DNA of 9,615 bases from Phycisphaerae bacterium (lineage in GTDB: Bacteria; Planctomycetota; Phycisphaerae; UBA1845; Fen-1342), in NCBI GenBank assembly GCA_020058145.1, contig JAGVEP010000040.1, positions 1-9,615 of the forward strand, in the 5' to 3' direction. The notes under the pieces are model-generated. The model was not told the origin of the DNA. It did not search any database and was given only the letters and a program-made list of their open reading frames with translations. A program made the position numbers and the translations under genes. Of this stretch, positions 6,595 to 9,615 are shown piece after piece (the first letter of the stretch is position 1; each line of letters opens with the position of its first letter).

Positions 6595-7778
6595 GGCCGC
6601 ACTCCCACAATCATCGCCAGGTGATTGTCGCCGACGATGTACTCAAGGGGCGGACTCTGGTTCTTCGCCAACTCTCTCTCTACAAGGGCGATACCGCGCC
6701 CGAATCTATTCGCGAAGCCGAGCGTCTTGGCCGCTTCAGCGAGGACCGGATTGCGGTAGGCAGTTCCGTTCGGGAATTGTTCCTTGGTCAAGTCGCCATA
6801 GAGCGAACCCGGGTTCTGAATCTCGATTCGGTTTGAGAAGTGGTTAACCGCTATGGGCGTCGTCGAATCGTGGTAGTTTCGGTGGATCACGGCGTTGATG
6901 AACAACTCGTGAAGAGCGATATCCGGAAAAGCGGCGACGGTCGCATCGGTGAGATCGGCCTTTCGTATGGGCCGGTGATTCGCAAGGTCCTTAGCCAGCC
7001 GGTCGAGATCCCGCATCACATTGAGGAGGTCACCCGAGATCCGCTGATCTTTTAGTACGGTGTCCGCCTGGGTCGCGCCATCGTACTTAACATACTGCAC
7101 GTATGCGCCCGGAAAAAAAGACAAAGGATCCTTACCGAAGAGGAGCACGGCGGCATTGGTTGGAGAGTTGAGCTTCCGGTGGAATAGACGCAGGGAACCT
7201 AGCTGTTCCTCCACCGTGCGAGCGTTTTCATCCAGGACTTCGCGAGACACGGCGCTGGGGAGGTAGCTCAGCTTGAATAGTTCCAGTGCCAGATCATCAA
7301 CCGATGCTCCGGTGCACGCACGCGTATCCCAAGTACTTGCGCGGTCAACTCGACGCTCCTCCAGACGCCGCTCCTGGTCCTGCGTAGCTCGATCGGCGGT
7401 CGGCCCAGTGCGAATCCAAACCGTCTGCTTATACCGAACTGGCGGCATGTCTGACGGTTGAACCTCCACGACGGCGATGTCCGCGCCGTCATGGACAGCC
7501 TTGAAGACGTTCATGTTCGGGATCGGGAGAATATTGCCGTTGTGCCGATGACTCGCGAGGCTCTCAAGCAGGCGCTCGTCGATCCTGGCGCCGGTCGGCG
7601 TTCCTTTCTTGTCCACTCCCACAAACAGGTAGCCGGATAAGCCCGAACCCGGCATGTCGTTGGCGAAAGCGCAGATCGCCTTGCAGAACTTCTCCGCGTC
7701 ACTGAGCGATTCGGTGCGCTCGACCCGGAACGACTCAAGGTCTGCTAGCAGCGCTGCGATTTCCGCCGGTTGACCCAT
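6591..7778 (-). CDS. Schlafen AlbA_2 / HATPase_c_4 ATP-binding protein
   Basis: The 395-residue product has three regions. Residues 12-127 are a Schlafen-type AlbA_2 domain, with ESFRVERTE (15-23), GYLFVGVDKKGTPTG (49-63) and VEVQPSDMPPVRYKQTVWIR (104-123). Residues 205-235 carry SPTNAAVLLFGKDP (205-218), the usual linker of this family. Residues 285-395 form a GHKL-like HATPase_c_4 domain with the N-box HELFINAVIHRNY (290-302), NRIEIQNPGSL (316-326) and RFGRGI (358-363). Relatives are annotated as ATP-binding or transcriptional regulators. AlbA_2 domains bind nucleic acid, and some Schlafens cleave tRNA. Glu15, Glu20 and Asp56 match the spacing of the Schlafen nuclease triad (my inference). 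ATG 7778 is chosen because GGGAG sits 5 nt upstream. ATG 7790 is an alternative, and the further open extension to 8003 looks non-coding. It is the first gene of a coupled pair with the ParA-like ATPase. Confidence 0.88.
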   Translation of the reverse strand: MGQPAEIAALLADLESFRVERTESLSDAEKFCKAICAFANDMPGSGLSGYLFVGVDKKGTPTGARIDERLLESLASHRHNGNILPIPNMNVFKAVHDGADIAVVEVQPSDMPPVRYKQTVWIRTGPTADRATQDQERRLEERRVDRASTWDTRACTGASVDDLALELFKLSYLPSAVSREVLDENARTVEEQLGSLRLFHRKLNSPTNAAVLLFGKDPLSFFPGAYVQYVKYDGATQADTVLKDQRISGDLLNVMRDLDRLAKDLANHRPIRKADLTDATVAAFPDIALHELFINAVIHRNYHDSTTPIAVNHFSNRIEIQNPGSLYGDLTKEQFPNGTAYRNPVLAEAAKTLGFANRFGRGIALVERELAKNQSPPLEYIVGDNHLAMIVGVRP

Positions 7779-7796
7779 GTTGGCTCCCATGTTGGC
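7774..7796 (-). repeat. 12-nt tandem duplication over the start codon
   Basis: CCCATGTTGGC occurs at 7774-7784 and again at 7786-7796, a perfect period of 12 nt on the + strand. On the coding (minus) strand each copy contains an ATG in the same frame, giving alternative starts at 7778 and 7790. The outer copy also supplies the GGGAG that serves the inner ATG. Confidence 0.85.
7784..7788 (-). promoter_or_regulatory. Ribosome binding site for the AlbA_2 gene
   Basis: GGGAG on the minus strand lies 5 nt before ATG 7778. The alternative ATG 7790 has no comparable purine-rich site in front of it, so this site decides the start. Confidence 0.6.
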
Positions 7797-8331
7797 CGTC
7801 GAGGGTGTCGCCGTCAAGAAGGAAGCCAGGTCGCGCGCGGAAACAGAGTCGCGGACGAGAATTGCTGCTCGCGGTGCGTGTCGTGCCGACTTGACCTGCG
7901 TGCGATGCTGCGCGCCCGGACTGCGAGGCGGATGCACGCTCGTCGATCGACAAACCCGGAAACCTCGGAAACGCCGTCCGGGTGCGAGAAGGGATTCCCG
8001 CATGGACGGTGCGAGAAGGGCTTCTCGTGCCAGCGACCAGGCTACCCGCGGTGATGGCCCCCACGACGTGAAAAGGCTCCGCTCTCATCGCGACCACGTC
8101 GGGCAGCGGGGCGTCCGGCGGCCCATGGGACATGTCCTGCCCGCAGGCGAAGAACCGCAGGAACGTCCGGCGGCGCTGCGTGACGTGGCCGCGGAACCGA
8201 ACGTGTGCCGCGGCCCGCGCGCCACGCTTATGAGTTGCGAGCACGGTCTGATCGCCCTGACGCGCTTCGCCCGGTGGCCACGTTCGATCAAGGCGCGAAC
8301 ACGCCGATTCCGCCTCCTCGCGAAACGCCGT
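7797..8331. other. Divergent intergenic region without a recognisable gene
   Basis: This stretch lies between the leftward AlbA_2/ParA pair and the helicase promoter. Long open frames exist on both strands, but their translations are arginine/serine-rich with no recognisable domain and no good ribosome binding site. It must contain the leftward promoter. The best candidate is TTGACG (minus strand, 7817-7812), with only a weak CAACAT (7794-7789) at 17 nt, so I do not call it. A repeat and hairpin near 7981-8030 are listed separately. Confidence 0.5.
7981..8030. repeat. Direct repeat with an embedded hairpin
   Basis: GGTGCGAGAAGGG is present at 7981-7993 and again at 8008-8020, 27 nt apart. 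The second copy continues into a stem-loop: CGAGAAG (8012-8018) pairs with CTTCTCG (8021-8027), and two G-U pairs plus 8009/8030 extend the stem. The first copy does not continue into the same hairpin. The pair could be a regulator binding site upstream of the AlbA_2 gene or a relic of a small element. Confidence 0.55.
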
Positions 8332-8360
8332 TTGACATCGCTCCGGCTTCCCCCTATGAT
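8332..8360 (+). promoter_or_regulatory. Near-consensus sigma-70 promoter of the helicase
   Basis: A perfect -35 box TTGACA (8332-8337) is followed by a 17-nt spacer and TATGAT (8355-8360), which matches the -10 consensus at five of six positions. Transcription should start near 8367, leaving a leader of about 110 nt before ATG 8477. In DNA this GC-rich the match is unlikely to be accidental, and it points directly at the helicase gene. Confidence 0.75.
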
Positions 8361-8383
8361 CCGGTTGCATCCCGTGGATCGAT

Positions 8384-8415
8384 TGCCATTGGAGCACAGC
8401 CAGGTTCCGATGGCA
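8384..8415 (+). promoter_or_regulatory. Stem-loop in the helicase 5' leader
   Basis: TGCCATTGG (8384-8392) pairs with CCGATGGCA (8407-8415), giving a 9-bp stem with one G-U pair and a 14-nt loop. It starts about 17 nt after the predicted transcription start. A structured leader on a DEAD-box helicase gene could act in temperature response or autoregulation, since the helicase could unwind it. That function is inference. Confidence 0.5.
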
Positions 8416-8476
8416 TTGAACGGCGCGACGCGCGTCCGACACATCCGTTGCCTGGGGCTTAGAAAAGAAGAAGTGA

Positions 8477-9615
8477 ATGCGTTTTGATGACCTGCGGCTC
8501 ACCGAGCCGCTCCTGCGTGCTGTACGCACGGCAGGCTATCGTACCCCTACCCCCATCCAATCCAGCGCCATTCCGCACGTCCTCGCCGGCCGCGACGTGC
8601 TCGGCTGTGCCCAGACGGGCACCGGCAAGACGGCCGCGTTTGCACTCCCGATCCTGCAGCGTCTGAGCGACCGCACCCCGCGTGGAACCGCCCCGGCCGG
8701 CCGAATCCGCGCCCTGATCCTCTGCCCGACCCGCGAACTCGCCCAGCAAATCCACGACAGCTTCCACACGTATGGCCAATACACCGGCGTGCGGCAGACC
8801 GTCGTGTACGGCGGCGTCAGCCAGGGTCCGCAGGCCCGCGCGCTAAAGGCCGGCGTCGACGTCCTGATCGCCACGCCGGGACGCCTGCTGGACCTCATGG
8901 GCCAGCGCCTGGTCAGCCTCGCCGGCGTCGAAATCCTCGTCCTGGACGAAGCCGACCGCATGCTCGACATGGGCTTCCTGCCCGATATCCGCCGGATTCT
9001 CGCGCAGGTGCCGCGGCAACGCCAAACGCTGCTGTTCTCCGCGACGATGCCTGACGCGATCCGCGAACTCTCGAAGCAGATCCTGCACAACCCGATTCCG
9101 GTACAGGTGGCCCGTGTCTCGGCGCCCGCCGAAACGGTGGCGCACTGGGTTTATCACGTGGAGCAGCCGGAGAAGCCCACGTTGCTCACGCGGCTACTGG
9201 CGCGCACGCCGCGGGCCCGCGCGCTGGTGTTCACGCGTACGAAGCATGGCGCGGACAAGCTCGCGCGGCACCTCCTGCGAGCCGGCGTACGCGCCGCGGC
9301 GCTGCACGGCAACAAGTCGCAGAACGCCCGCACCCGCGCGCTGGCCGACTTCAAGTCGGGCAAGCTGGCGGCGCTGGTGGCCACCGACATTGCCGCGCGC
9401 GGCCTCGACATCGACTCGCTGCCGCGCGTGGTGAATTTCGAACTACCCAATGTGCCGGAAGACTACATCCACCGCATCGGCCGTACCGGCCGCGCCGGTG
9501 CCAGCGGCGAAGCCTTGTCCCTGGTGAGCAGCGACGAGCGAGTTGAATTGCGCGACATCGAACGCCTGCTCAAGCGGGAGATTGCAACCTCGGTCGTGCC
9601 CGGCTTCGAGCCGCA
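8477..9615 (+). CDS. rhlE: DEAD-box RNA helicase, RhlE type (3' end off window)
   Basis: This ATP-dependent RNA helicase unwinds short duplexes during ribosome assembly or RNA decay. 379 codons are visible and the frame is still open at the window edge. Every core motif is present: Q motif with Phe3 and PTPIQ (24-28), motif I AQTGTGKT (45-52), Ia PTRELAQ (84-90), Ib TPGR (133-136), II DEAD (157-160), III SAT (188-190), V TDIAARGLD (303-311) and VI HRIGRTGR (332-339). The short N-terminus beginning directly at the FDDL stretch, and GEALSLVSSDE (344-354) after motif VI, are RhlE-like; the gene symbol is by similarity only. ATG 8477 is the first start before the Q motif and follows a purine-rich GAAAAGAAGAAG rather than a strong Shine-Dalgarno. 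It has its own sigma-70 promoter. GC content returns to the high level of the left flank. The C-terminal tail, which separates subfamilies, is not visible. Confidence 0.95.
   Translation, partial: MRFDDLRLTEPLLRAVRTAGYRTPTPIQSSAIPHVLAGRDVLGCAQTGTGKTAAFALPILQRLSDRTPRGTAPAGRIRALILCPTRELAQQIHDSFHTYGQYTGVRQTVVYGGVSQGPQARALKAGVDVLIATPGRLLDLMGQRLVSLAGVEILVLDEADRMLDMGFLPDIRRILAQVPRQRQTLLFSATMPDAIRELSKQILHNPIPVQVARVSAPAETVAHWVYHVEQPEKPTLLTRLLARTPRARALVFTRTKHGADKLARHLLRAGVRAAALHGNKSQNARTRALADFKSGKLAALVATDIAARGLDIDSLPRVVNFELPNVPEDYIHRIGRTGRAGASGEALSLVSSDERVELRDIERLLKREIATSVVPGFEP

Noticed and set aside
7779..8003. Longer AlbA_2 protein starting at 8003
   Set aside because: The extra 75 residues are basic and unlike the family, and the domain begins just after ATG 7778, which has the better ribosome binding site.
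5303..8476. Integrated element with att sites, or IS element
   Set aside because: I found no convincing matched direct or terminal inverted repeats flanking the low-GC unit, and no integrase, transposase or tRNA.
7777..8487. Plus-strand open frame of 236 codons in the same region
   Set aside because: It runs through the sigma-70 promoter into the helicase start, has no domain signature, and its start lies inside the AlbA_2 tandem repeat.
7735..8529. Minus-strand open frame of 264 codons in the divergent region
   Set aside because: It overlaps the N-terminus of the AlbA_2 gene and the helicase start and promoter. Its composition is arginine/serine-rich with no motif and no plausible ribosome binding site.
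1..9615. CRISPR array, tRNA or rRNA
   Set aside because: No regularly spaced repeats of suitable length and no cloverleaf or rRNA-like sequence were seen on either strand. TTCGAA-type stretches near 95 and 295 are not part of a tRNA arm.

Overview
The window looks like a piece of chromosome from a GC-rich, free-living Gram-negative-type bacterium. Flanking genes have strongly GC-biased third positions: line 8881-8940 is 41/60 G+C by hand count. A giant GT4 glycosyltransferase with an alpha-helical C-terminal half next to a GH130 enzyme, and a soluble-tail-less COG3239-type desaturase, would fit Planctomycetota. That placement is inference from gene content only, and other GC-rich phyla are possible.

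Layout. Positions 1-313 hold no convincing gene but carry a good rho-independent terminator (161-206, + strand) and a second hairpin beside it. From 314 to 5302 four genes read rightward: a small cysteine-free HesB/IscA-like protein (314-598), a 795-residue GT4 glycosyltransferase fused to a helical C-terminal domain (715-3102), a GH130 glycoside phosphorylase/hydrolase that overlaps it by 20 nt (3083-4054), and an integral-membrane fatty acid desaturase (4106-5302). The GT4/GH130 pair is translationally coupled and probably acts on the same, likely mannose-containing, glycan. The desaturase follows after 51 nt and is probably co-transcribed. A hairpin straddles the desaturase stop codon, and the roughly 300 nt that follow hold hairpins and a GAGAA microsatellite but no gene.

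Positions 5611-7778 form a leftward two-gene unit of visibly lower GC (line 6241-6300 is 32/60 and line 7081-7140 is 27/60). The first gene (7778-6591) encodes a Schlafen-type AlbA_2 domain plus a GHKL-like HATPase_c_4 domain. The second (6594-5611) encodes a ParA/MinD-type ATPase. They overlap as ATGA. No ParB, parS-like array, integrase or transposase is visible. The unit looks horizontally acquired and is the most interesting part of the window: a compact nucleic-acid-associated/ATPase module of unknown role, with anti-phage defence or transcriptional control as reasonable guesses.

About 700 nt of gene-poor sequence (7779-8476) separates this unit from a rightward DEAD-box RNA helicase of the RhlE type (8477 to the window end, truncated by the edge). 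The helicase has a near-perfect sigma-70 promoter (TTGACA, 17 nt, TATGAT at 8332-8360) and a predicted 5' leader of about 110 nt with a 9-bp hairpin. This resembles the long leaders of cold-responsive helicase genes.
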